From the IMG/VR virus record IMGVR_UViG_3300042401_000283, positions 1-20,334 of that record: 20,334 nt of DNA; one strand, 5' to 3'. The notes beneath the pieces were generated by a model. The model did no database searches. It was not told the DNA's origin and was given only the letters and a program-made list of their open reading frames with translations. The translations under genes and the position numbers were made by a program. Positions 6,593 to 12,841 of this stretch are shown one piece after another; within the stretch, counting starts at the first letter, position 1; the number at the start of each line of letters is the position of its first letter. This stretch comes from a virus.

Positions 6593-6761
6593 TACAGAAG
6601 ACCGACAATGGGTATTATTAGAAGAAGGTTACCCGCACACTGTTTTACTAACTAAAGACGAAGCAGAAGTGCAAAAGCAAATACAACAAATGAAATTTAA
6701 GCATTTAGAATACAAAGTCTTTTACGATGCTTATTACGAATATTCAGAAATCACTAACTAA
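6582..6761 (+). CDS. Small acidic unknown protein, 59 aa
   Basis: The start at ATG 6582 (11-nt overlap with the previous gene) is preferred over the longer 6564 frame. 59 residues with YPHTVLLTKDEAEVQKQIQQ and an aromatic, acidic C-terminus (FYDAYYEYSEITN). Unknown function. Confidence 0.65.
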   Translation: MKTDTEDRQWVLLEEGYPHTVLLTKDEAEVQKQIQQMKFKHLEYKVFYDAYYEYSEITN

Positions 6762-6768
6762 ATTAATT

Positions 6769-6984
6769 ATGAAAAACAGAGACAACGAGAATTGGAGTAC
6801 AAAAGAATTGGTAAACTATTTAAACCAATCAAATTACGCATTAAGAATGGAAGTATCCAGACTTATGGACGAGAATGAAAGACTACTAAATAACATCGAA
6901 GTTATAGATGCAGAAGTAGTATCAAACGGAATGAATCACTATTATCAATTTATGAATAATTTTAATTACACACTTAAAAAATAA
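6769..6984 (+). CDS. Small helical, possibly coiled-coil protein, 71 aa
   Basis: The start at ATG 6769 is 7 nt after the previous stop, with an AATTAATTATG context; the longer frame from 6727 is rejected since it would overlap the previous gene by 35 bases. About residues 11-45 form a helix with heptad-like spacing (ELVNYLNQSNYALRMEVSRL, then MDENERLLNNIEVID). Unknown function. Confidence 0.7.
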   Translation: MKNRDNENWSTKELVNYLNQSNYALRMEVSRLMDENERLLNNIEVIDAEVVSNGMNHYYQFMNNFNYTLKK

Positions 6985-6989
6985 TAACA

Positions 6990-7157
6990 ATGGAAGAACT
7001 AATAGATTTAATAGCAATAGAAATAATGAAAATTTTAATTAAAGACAAAAACGAAAGCGGTAATAATATAAATGATTATACAACTTATATCTCAATTACT
7101 TCTTATAATTTAGCAAATGAAATGGTAAAAGCAAAAAATACAATTAATAAAAAATAA
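6990..7157 (+). CDS. Small unknown protein, 55 aa
   Basis: The frame ATG 6990 to TAA 7155-7157, 5 nt after the previous stop and 5 nt before erf. It starts with a hydrophobic amphipathic helix (MEELIDLIAIEIMKILIKD) followed by a polar Asn/Thr/Tyr-rich part. Unknown function; position supports it as a real operon member. Confidence 0.6.
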   Translation: MEELIDLIAIEIMKILIKDKNESGNNINDYTTYISITSYNLANEMVKAKNTINKK

Positions 7158-7162
7158 TAATT

Positions 7163-7732
7163 ATGGAAACAAAACAATTAGAACTAGGAGAAAAGCTATC
7201 AAACATACAGTTTGAATTCAAAGCACAAAAGAGCAATTATAATTCATTTGGTAAGTATAAATTTAGATCCGCTGAGGATATTCTGGAAGCATTAAAACCT
7301 TTTAACATTAAATACAAGGTTTACTTTACAATAAACGAAAGTTTAATAAATGCTAACCCACCAATTATGCAAAGCATAGCAACTATCTTTGATGTAGAAA
7401 GTGGAGCATCAATAGACGCACAAGCTATCGTTGAAGTAGACAAAGAACAGAAAGGTATGGCAATGCCACAGAGATACGGTTCTGCTTCTTCTTACGGTAA
7501 AAAATACGCATTAGGGAACTTATTATTAATAGACGACACAAAAGATGCAGACGCAACAAATACGCATGGAAATGTCCCAAAAAAGGAGCCAGTTGAAAAA
7601 CCTAATTTAGTAGAAGGAACGGAAGCATTTACAAAAGCAATTGATTATATTGCAGGAGGTGGCGACATAAAAATAATAGAAACTAAATATAATTTAACAG
7701 ACGAAGTAAAACAAAAATTAACAAATAAATAA
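7163..7732 (+). CDS. erf: ERF-family single-strand annealing recombinase
   Basis: 189 residues. ERF proteins (from phage P22) bind single-stranded DNA and anneal complementary strands, for homologous recombination and genome circularisation. The family signatures are FGKYKFRSAEDILEALKP (about residues 29-46) and QRYGSASSYGKKYALGNLLL followed by DDTKDAD (103-130). The C-terminal 50 residues are a variable linker and a helical end. The next gene, an SSB-like protein, starts 1 nt after the stop; annealing proteins and SSBs are commonly paired in phage operons. Confidence 0.9.
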   Translation: METKQLELGEKLSNIQFEFKAQKSNYNSFGKYKFRSAEDILEALKPFNIKYKVYFTINESLINANPPIMQSIATIFDVESGASIDAQAIVEVDKEQKGMAMPQRYGSASSYGKKYALGNLLLIDDTKDADATNTHGNVPKKEPVEKPNLVEGTEAFTKAIDYIAGGGDIKIIETKYNLTDEVKQKLTNK

Positions 7733-7733
7733 A

Positions 7734-8093
7734 ATGGATTTACAAGGAGAAATAATAGTAATAGGAGAAACCGAAACAATCGGAGCAAAAGGATTTAAAA
7801 AGCGTTTAGTAGTTATTAAGACAGACGAACAATATCCCCAGACAATACCAGTTGAATTTACACAAGACAAAACAAACTTATTAGACAACTATTCAATAGG
7901 TGATATAGTCAAGATAGGAATTAACTTGAGAGGATCTGAATGGAAAGGTAAATATTATGCTAATATAAACGGTTGGAATATAAACAAAGGCGAAAGAGAA
8001 AAAAGTGCCGATAGTTTTATGCCGGACAGACAACCGATAAACAATGCTTTACCGGAACAAGAAGAATCAGACGATTCTGGACTCCCATTTTAA
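7734..8093 (+). CDS. OB-fold single-stranded DNA-binding protein (DUF3127-like)
   Basis: 119 residues. The N-terminal 90 residues have the beta-rich OB-fold pattern of the DUF3127 family (GEIIVIGETETIGAKGFKKR, then IPVEFTQDKT, a GDIVKIGINLRGSEWKGKYY strand-loop, and NGWNI). The acidic linker ends in DDSGLPF, which resembles the SSB C-terminal tip (DDDIPF) that recruits partner proteins. Encoded directly after erf. It probably coats single-stranded DNA in replication and annealing and may recruit host SSB partners. Assignment to SSB function is from the fold pattern plus tail, not classic SSB sequence. Confidence 0.8.
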   Translation: MDLQGEIIVIGETETIGAKGFKKRLVVIKTDEQYPQTIPVEFTQDKTNLLDNYSIGDIVKIGINLRGSEWKGKYYANINGWNINKGEREKSADSFMPDRQPINNALPEQEESDDSGLPF

Positions 8094-8101
8094 ATTTAAT
8101 C

Positions 8102-8124
8102 AAAGGGGTGTAAAAGCCCCTTTT
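8102..8124 (+). terminator. Hairpin with short T-run, possible attenuator
   Basis: AAAGGGG (8102-8108) pairs with CCCCTTT (8117-8123) around an 8-nt loop, followed by TTTAAT. The T-run is short, so partial termination between the SSB-like gene and the helicase is more likely than a full stop, since no promoter is seen before 8143. Confidence 0.45.
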
Positions 8125-8142
8125 AATCACTAAAAACAAATT

Positions 8143-9054
8143 ATGTTAATAGACTACAAACAGCAACTCGATATAATACGAAATATCAGGAGTGGTAAAC
8201 TAAAAGAAGGATTAAAGTTAGACATACCCGAATTAGACGAATACATACGTTTTAAGACATCAAATTTCAATATAGTACTTGGACATGCAAACGTCGGTAA
8301 AACTACTTCTATTCTTTATCTAATGTTATGCTACTCGGTTAAGCATGGTTTAAGATGGTTAGTATGTTCAACCGAGAATGATTCTTACTCTTTAATTCGT
8401 AAATTAGTTGAGTTCTTGGATGAAACACCAATCAATCTAATAAGCGAAAGCAACTTTAAGACACATACCGAATTTATAAACAAACATTTTAAGTTCGTTG
8501 ATAATTCAGTTATGTATGATTATCACCAAGCACTTGTAATGTTTAAAGAAGTAAAAAAAGAATTCAACTACAATGGTATTTTATTAGACCCATACAATGC
8601 TTTGGTAAAAGACAACGAACAAATGAAAAATCTTGGTGGACATGAATACGATTATCAGGCTTGTACTGAAATGCGAATGTTCTGCAAAGAAAATAAAATA
8701 AGTCTATGGCTTAATACTCATGCAAACACAAATGCATTAAGAATGGTTTACCGAGCAGACCATCAATTTGCTGGCCATCCACTTCCTCCAATGGCAAGCG
8801 ATGTTGAAGGCGGAGGTAAATTTGTAAACCGAGCCGATGACTTTATAGTAGTACATAGATTAACTTTGCATCCGCAACTTTATACAACGACAATGATCCA
8901 CATTAGAAAAGTAAAAGAAATAGAAACGGGAGGCAGACCGACAAGTATTGATAATCCAATTCAAATCGTAGCTTTACAAAATAATGTTGGCTTCAGTATA
9001 AATGGAAAATCTATTTTAAGAACTATAAAAGAAAGCCAACTAAATTTTTTATAA
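8143..9054 (+). CDS. RecA-fold replicative helicase/ATPase (DnaB-like core)
   Basis: 303 residues holding one RecA/DnaB-type ATPase domain. Walker A is GHANVGKTT (47-55) and Walker B GILLDPYN (146-153), with an early acidic STEND segment near 77-81. WLNTHAN (a sensor-like strand) and a loop with HPLPPMASDVEGGGKFVNRA follow, the latter resembling the loop region of DnaB-like helicases. The short N-terminus lacks the DnaB primase-interacting domain. It may be a reduced replicative helicase or a RadA/KaiC-like ATPase. The leader CACTAAAAACAAATTATG is the shared type. It stands next to recombination genes and heads the operon part up to 11874. Confidence 0.75.
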   Translation: MLIDYKQQLDIIRNIRSGKLKEGLKLDIPELDEYIRFKTSNFNIVLGHANVGKTTSILYLMLCYSVKHGLRWLVCSTENDSYSLIRKLVEFLDETPINLISESNFKTHTEFINKHFKFVDNSVMYDYHQALVMFKEVKKEFNYNGILLDPYNALVKDNEQMKNLGGHEYDYQACTEMRMFCKENKISLWLNTHANTNALRMVYRADHQFAGHPLPPMASDVEGGGKFVNRADDFIVVHRLTLHPQLYTTTMIHIRKVKEIETGGRPTSIDNPIQIVALQNNVGFSINGKSILRTIKESQLNFL

Positions 9055-9055
9055 T

Positions 9056-9301
9056 ATGACACTAAAAGAAAAATTAAACGATAGCATTATTACAAACATT
9101 AATATTGTAGAATCTGAAAACAGAATGTGTTACGACTATAACCATTTAGAATTAGCAGAAGAATGCGAAAAAGTAGCAGAAGAATTTGCTATTGGATTTG
9201 CAGAGTGGAGAGTAAATGATTGGGTACACGATGAGAGATGGACTAAAATATCAGATATGAAAGAACTATTAGAAATTTATAAAAAAGAAAAAGGATTATG
9301 A
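9056..9301 (+). CDS. Small unknown acidic protein, 81 aa
   Basis: 81 residues starting 1 nt after the helicase stop. The N-terminus MTLKEKLNDS resembles the MTPKEK start of two neighbours. It contains ELAEECEKVAEEFAIGFAEW and a final helix. The stop overlaps the next gene in an ATGA arrangement. Unknown function. Confidence 0.7.
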   Translation: MTLKEKLNDSIITNINIVESENRMCYDYNHLELAEECEKVAEEFAIGFAEWRVNDWVHDERWTKISDMKELLEIYKKEKGL

Positions 9302-9519
9302 CACCAAAAGAAAAAGCAAAAGAGTTAGTAGATAAATTTATTTTTATTGATAATGGAGAAAAATTTCAAATTATATCAATAGCAGATGAAAAAAGAGCAA
9401 TACAATGTGCATTAATAGCAGTTGATGAAATGACAAAGTACATACCAAATATTTATCATAACGATATGGTAAAAGAGAAATACTGGCAAGAAGTTAAACA
9501 AGAAATACAAAACTTGTAA
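9298..9519 (+). CDS. Small phage protein of the KAKELxDKF...CALIAVDE type, 73 aa
   Basis: 73 residues: MTPKEKAKELVDKF, then CALIAVDEMTKYIPN, ending YWQEVKQEIQNL. It is clearly related to the product at 11273-11464 (KAKELIDKF, CALIAVDEL, YWIDVKQELEKL), with 26 identical bases in the core. This kind of small protein is, to my knowledge, frequent in Bacteroidota phages, but its role is unknown. ATGA overlap with the gene before. Confidence 0.8.
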   Translation: MTPKEKAKELVDKFIFIDNGEKFQIISIADEKRAIQCALIAVDEMTKYIPNIYHNDMVKEKYWQEVKQEIQNL

Positions 9520-10056
9520 ATGATATTAGATGTACTGGTTTTAAAGCACAATGTTTGGATTAACTATATGAAATCTTTTGGATGCCCAGAAGATATAGCA
9601 GAGGACTTTGTGCAAGAAATGTACATCAAAATATACAATTACAGTCAGCGAAAGGATAACGATCTAATGTACAACGAAACCGAAGCTAATTACTATTTTG
9701 TTTATGTTACTTTAAAGAACCTTTACACTGATAATTTAAGACGCAAAAAAAGAATATCCACAGTTGATTTAAGCGATGATTTTATACAAGACGAAACAGA
9801 ATATACCGAAGGGGATTTTGACGTACAAAACGAAGCCATGCAAGTTTGGATTGATAATTTAAACAAAGAAATAGAAAGCATTGAAGAATATAATAGACAT
9901 AAAGCAAATCTAACTTATATTAAATTCATATTTCAAAAGATATTTGTTGAGCATATACACATAAGCGTATTAAGTAGAGAAGTAGGTATTACGTATTGGA
10001 GTTTAAGAAACACAGTATTAATAATAAAAGACCAAATAAAAAATGAGATTAAGTGA
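9520..10056 (+). CDS. Phage sigma-70-like (ECF-type) transcription factor
   Basis: 178 residues. Residues about 8-80 match sigma region 2, which binds core RNA polymerase and the -10/-7 element: VWINYMKSFGCPEDIAEDFV then QEMYIKIYNY, and NYYFVYVTLKNLYTDNLRRK with the basic end typical of region 2.4. After an acidic linker, the C-terminus (about 145-175) has a helix-turn-helix like region 4 (HISVLSREVGITYWSLRNTV). It probably reprograms host RNA polymerase, for example to late genes. It could also be a recruitment-only sigma-like protein. It starts immediately after the previous stop and overlaps the next gene by 14 bases. Confidence 0.75.
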   Translation: MILDVLVLKHNVWINYMKSFGCPEDIAEDFVQEMYIKIYNYSQRKDNDLMYNETEANYYFVYVTLKNLYTDNLRRKKRISTVDLSDDFIQDETEYTEGDFDVQNEAMQVWIDNLNKEIESIEEYNRHKANLTYIKFIFQKIFVEHIHISVLSREVGITYWSLRNTVLIIKDQIKNEIK

Positions 10057-10225
10057 TCAATTTACACCAGAAGAAAGAGCAATATTATTGCTACATAAAT
10101 ACCCATTAGATTACGTAAAAAAAGTAGTTAACGGGAACATAAGTAAAAGCAAAAAAAATAACGAAATAGACATTTGTAATTATTGGAATGAAGTATCAAT
10201 AGAAATTAAAAAAAAAATAAAATGA
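10043..10225 (+). CDS. Small basic unknown protein, 60 aa
   Basis: 60 residues (MRLSDQFTPEERAILLLHKY, then a Lys-rich C-terminal half). Overlaps the sigma-like gene by 14 bases and the following gene in an ATGA arrangement. It may act with the sigma-like protein; no family recognised. Confidence 0.65.
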   Translation: MRLSDQFTPEERAILLLHKYPLDYVKKVVNGNISKSKKNNEIDICNYWNEVSIEIKKKIK

Positions 10226-10320
10226 AAAGACAAGATTTAATAATAGAGATAATGGCATGGTTAATAACCATTCTATTAGGAATTATGATAGTAACAACTG
10301 CAATAGCTATATTAGAATGA
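10222..10320 (+). CDS. 32-aa single-span membrane peptide
   Basis: The frame ATG 10222 to TGA 10318-10320 encodes 32 residues, almost entirely one hydrophobic segment (IMAWLITILLGIMIVTTAIA) after a charged start. Four-base ATGA overlaps at both ends support translation. Function unknown; a small phage membrane protein. Confidence 0.6.
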   Translation: MKRQDLIIEIMAWLITILLGIMIVTTAIAILE

Positions 10321-10484
10321 CACAAGAATTTAAAGACTATTGGAAAGAATTAAAATGGGGAGATAGGTTAGAATTCCTATTTAAAATTACAGGTATTAAA
10401 TGGATAGTAAAAAAGATTAATCCAAATTGTAATTGTGAAAGAAGAAAAGAATATTTAAACAACATTCAAATAAAAAGAAAATGA
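10317..10484 (+). CDS. Small basic protein with CxC motif, 55 aa
   Basis: The start at 10317 gives an ATGA overlap with the previous stop; the longer frame from 10257 would bury the upstream membrane peptide. 55 residues, including two Trp early (DYWKELKWGDR) and NCNCERRKEYLNN near the C-terminus. Unknown function. Confidence 0.65.
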   Translation: MTQEFKDYWKELKWGDRLEFLFKITGIKWIVKKINPNCNCERRKEYLNNIQIKRK

Positions 10485-10690
10485 GTAAAAAGATAAAAAA
10501 AGGACAAGAATTTGTTTGCATCAAAAAAGTAATAATGCATGAATCTAAAATTGAAGCATATTCAAAAGGATATATTTATAAATCAGAAATGGATTTATGC
10601 ATTACTAATAACGATAATGAAAAAAATCACAGCTGGACATCTTCAAATAAAACAACTAAAAAATATTTTTTAAAAATTAAAACAAAATGA
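10481..10690 (+). CDS. Small basic unknown protein, 69 aa
   Basis: 69 residues, beta-like and Lys-rich (GQEFVCIKKVIMHESKIEAY, then KGYIYKSEMDLCIT). The glycine and aromatic spacing resembles a small SH3-like barrel, but this is only an impression. ATGA overlaps at both ends. Confidence 0.65.
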   Translation: MSKKIKKGQEFVCIKKVIMHESKIEAYSKGYIYKSEMDLCITNNDNEKNHSWTSSNKTTKKYFLKIKTK

Positions 10691-10911
10691 CACAAGAAGA
10701 AAAACTATGGTGGTCTAATTTCAGAGAAGCAAACGTAAGATATTTTTCTAAAGAAATAGATAGTATGAACGTGCAAAATGATGAATATAGAATGATAGCA
10801 GAAATACATGCAAGAATAAAAGGACATAAAGTTGATTATCCTTGCAAGTGCAATCCAAAAAGAATTCGGACAATGATTGAAGAAATAAATGAAAAATTTG
10901 ATAAATTATGA
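10687..10911 (+). CDS. Small protein with CxC motif, 74 aa
   Basis: 74 residues, mostly helical: MTQEEKLWWSNFREANVRYF, then DYPCKCNPKRIRTMIEEIN. The CxC followed by a basic helix resembles the C-terminus of the product at 10317-10484, so the two may be distantly related. ATGA overlap on both sides. Confidence 0.65.
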   Translation: MTQEEKLWWSNFREANVRYFSKEIDSMNVQNDEYRMIAEIHARIKGHKVDYPCKCNPKRIRTMIEEINEKFDKL

Positions 10912-11288
10912 CACCAAAAGAAAAAATTATTAAAGATTTTTTTAATCTTTTAAAAACAGATGAAGGATATAGAATTGGATGGCAAGCTAATATAGCTATG
11001 GCTTTTAAAGATGTGTACGATTGGAGCGATAATAAAGAAGATATTCATACCATAGCTAATATGGCTTCTGATGCTTTTTTAAATACTCTTTTACAAAAAA
11101 AATGCGATTTCATGGATGTAGCTGAAAAGCTATATTATTTAAAAAACCCAAAAACCAAAATGGATGTTCCTTCTTCTGCATATGAACTTACAGAAAAATG
11201 GTATTATGAGTGGCAAAAAACTGAAGATGAAGATTTTTATAATTGGTGTATAAAAAATAAAACAACATTAATATGGAAGCAAGATTAA
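10908..11288 (+). CDS. Unknown acidic protein, 126 aa
   Basis: 126 residues beginning MTPKEKIIKD, sharing the first 18 coding bases with the gene at 9298. It is otherwise distinct: WQANIAMAFKDVYDWSDNKE, a helical middle and a tryptophan/tyrosine-rich C-terminus (WYYEWQKTEDEDFYNW). Overlaps the next gene by 16 bases. No family recognised. Confidence 0.7.
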   Translation: MTPKEKIIKDFFNLLKTDEGYRIGWQANIAMAFKDVYDWSDNKEDIHTIANMASDAFLNTLLQKKCDFMDVAEKLYYLKNPKTKMDVPSSAYELTEKWYYEWQKTEDEDFYNWCIKNKTTLIWKQD

Positions 11289-11464
11289 AAGCAAAAGAGT
11301 TAATTGATAAATTTGATAAGGCAGTAAACACACATACTAATACTCCATTAAAAAAATGTGCATTAATAGCAGTTGATGAATTAATTTATGAAACACAATT
11401 TGAAGTTCCAAATATTAGACAAAGATATTGGATTGATGTTAAACAAGAATTAGAAAAATTATGA
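11273..11464 (+). CDS. Paralogue of the 9298 gene product, 63 aa
   Basis: 63 residues with KAKELIDKF, CALIAVDEL and YWIDVKQELEKL in the same order as the product at 9298-9519. A 26-base segment (11355-11380) is identical to 9404-9429. The starts differ (MEARL against MTPKEK). Function unknown; duplication within the operon is the notable point. ATGA overlap with the next gene. Confidence 0.8.
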   Translation: MEARLKAKELIDKFDKAVNTHTNTPLKKCALIAVDELIYETQFEVPNIRQRYWIDVKQELEKL

Positions 11465-11874
11465 GCAACGAGACATCACATCACAAATGGGAGCAAGGAA
11501 TTATTCATTTGTTAAATTTAGACGGTTGGGAATTAGAATGGTGCGGAGGTGATACAGAACACTACGATGCAAAAGGAAAGACACCAAAAGGTTTTGACTG
11601 TGTAATTGAGTTTAAATTAAGACATGCATACTATCCAACCAAAATATTGGAACAGTTCAAATACAAGCATCTTATGAACGTTCCTGACTGCATGAAGTTT
11701 TATTATGTATTCGACTCAAGAGGAAACTATTTATATTTTTTAGACAAATTATGTCTTCCAGAAATAGAAATGATAAAAAGTAACTGCACCGAGAAGTTTG
11801 AAGACACATACAAAATGAACAAGCCAGTTTATATGTTAAGTGAAAGCCAAGCGAGTATAATAAATAAATATTAA
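11461..11874 (+). CDS. PD-(D/E)XK nuclease-like protein
   Basis: 137 residues. Residues about 14-55 read GIIHLLNLDGWELEWCGGDT, then DAKGKTPKGFDCVIEFKLRH. An acidic residue before a strand followed by E-x-K (Asp45 or an earlier Asp, then Glu49, Lys51) is the core pattern of PD-(D/E)XK nucleases, such as Holliday-junction resolvases, restriction-type nucleases and VRR-NUC proteins. A helix with KILEQFKYKHLMNVPDC and a beta strand (FYYVFDSRGNY) fit the fold. The role could be resolving recombination intermediates or degrading host DNA. Last gene before a promoter. Confidence 0.5.
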   Translation: MSNETSHHKWEQGIIHLLNLDGWELEWCGGDTEHYDAKGKTPKGFDCVIEFKLRHAYYPTKILEQFKYKHLMNVPDCMKFYYVFDSRGNYLYFLDKLCLPEIEMIKSNCTEKFEDTYKMNKPVYMLSESQASIINKY

Positions 11875-11877
11875 AAA

Positions 11878-11908
11878 TTTGTTTATAAGTAATAAAAGTA
11901 TATCTTTG
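11878..11908 (+). promoter_or_regulatory. Bacteroidota-type promoter of the exonuclease-modification-terminase operon
   Basis: TTTG at 11878-11881, a 19-nt spacer, then TATCTTTG at 11901-11908, both exact matches. The block AAATTTGTTTATAA is also found at the 18381 promoter. The leader with ACACTAAAATAATATTATG follows. Confidence 0.85.
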
Positions 11909-11933
11909 TAAAAAATAACACTAAAATAATATT

Positions 11934-12110
11934 ATGGAAAGAGAATTATTAGATTTTATTGAAAACGAAACGGGATTCAGAAACCATCCAATTACTGCGG
12001 CCATTAGAAAATACTTTTTTATTTTAGACAAGCAGAAAGACGAAAGACGAGAAGAGCAGTTTAAAAAGATACGAGAGAATATTGAAGAAATAACAAGACT
12101 AATATCATGA
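11934..12110 (+). CDS. Small charged helical protein, 58 aa
   Basis: The frame ATG 11934 to TGA 12108-12110 encodes 58 residues, highly charged and helical (FFILDKQKDERREEQFKKIR). First gene after the promoter; its stop overlaps the exonuclease start in an ATGA arrangement. It may be an accessory subunit of the exonuclease. Unknown family. Confidence 0.75.
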   Translation: MERELLDFIENETGFRNHPITAAIRKYFFILDKQKDERREEQFKKIRENIEEITRLIS

Positions 12111-12817
12111 TAGTATTAGTAGACGCAGACAGCCTTGTATGGTCAAGTTGTTACAGACAAAAAGAACACCCAGAAGATGACGGATTGAACACATTGCAGG
12201 AAGCAATAGGAAAGTTTGACGAGGTGTTTATGAAAATTATAAATACGATTGAAGAAACTTATAATTTAGAAAAAGTAATTGTATTTAATAACTCGATAGG
12301 TAATTTCAGAAAGCAAATATCGAAGACTTATAAAGCCAATAGAATAAAAAGAGATATTCCAGAAATATTATGGCAGTTACACGAACACGTTTCAAACAGT
12401 TATGAGTCTAAAAAAGGAATAGGAGTTGAAACGGATGACATAGTAGCCAGATACTGGAAAGAGTTATCAGATACATTCGGAAGGAACGAAGTAATAATAG
12501 TAAGCATTGACAAAGACTACAAACAACTTCCTTGCATCATGTATAATTATCATTCTAAACATCAATGCTTTTATGACATATCAGAAGCAGAAGCAAAGAG
12601 AAACTTTTATACTCAAATGATAGTAGGAGACACAGCAGACAATATAAACTTTTGTAAAGGATATGGAGAGAAGTATTGTTTAAACGCATTTAAAGACTGT
12701 TTAAGCGACTATTCTTATATTAAAGTAGTATTTGAACTTTACAAAAAATTACACAAAGGAAAGGCACGTGAGAGATTCATCCAATGCCACAGATTACTAA
12801 AATTAAAAACAGAATAA
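12107..12817 (+). CDS. 5'-3' exonuclease / flap endonuclease-like (PIN-FEN fold)
   Basis: 236 residues with the acidic residues of the FEN/T4 RNase H/T5 D15 group. VDADSL (Asp6, Asp8), YKANRIKRD (75-83, the arch region), GVETDDIVA (Glu108, Asp110, Asp111), SIDKDYKQL (Asp135, Asp137) and GDTADNI (Asp175, Asp178), then a helix-hairpin region (CKGYGEKY). These bind two metal ions that cut 5' flaps and RNA primers. It probably removes primers during phage DNA synthesis and resects ends for the ERF protein. Shorter than bacterial Pol I exonuclease domains, of phage size. Confidence 0.85.
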   Translation: MIVLVDADSLVWSSCYRQKEHPEDDGLNTLQEAIGKFDEVFMKIINTIEETYNLEKVIVFNNSIGNFRKQISKTYKANRIKRDIPEILWQLHEHVSNSYESKKGIGVETDDIVARYWKELSDTFGRNEVIIVSIDKDYKQLPCIMYNYHSKHQCFYDISEAEAKRNFYTQMIVGDTADNINFCKGYGEKYCLNAFKDCLSDYSYIKVVFELYKKLHKGKARERFIQCHRLLKLKTE

Positions 12818-12841
12818 AAACAAACCACTAAAACAAATATT

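Noticed and set aside
7384-7391. TATCTTTG inside erf
   Set aside because: Within a coding region, no clear -33 partner, and no gene start follows nearby.
10257-10316. N-terminal extension of the 10317 gene
   Set aside because: It lies within the 32-residue membrane peptide gene, and ATG 10317 forms the ATGA overlap that is standard in this operon.
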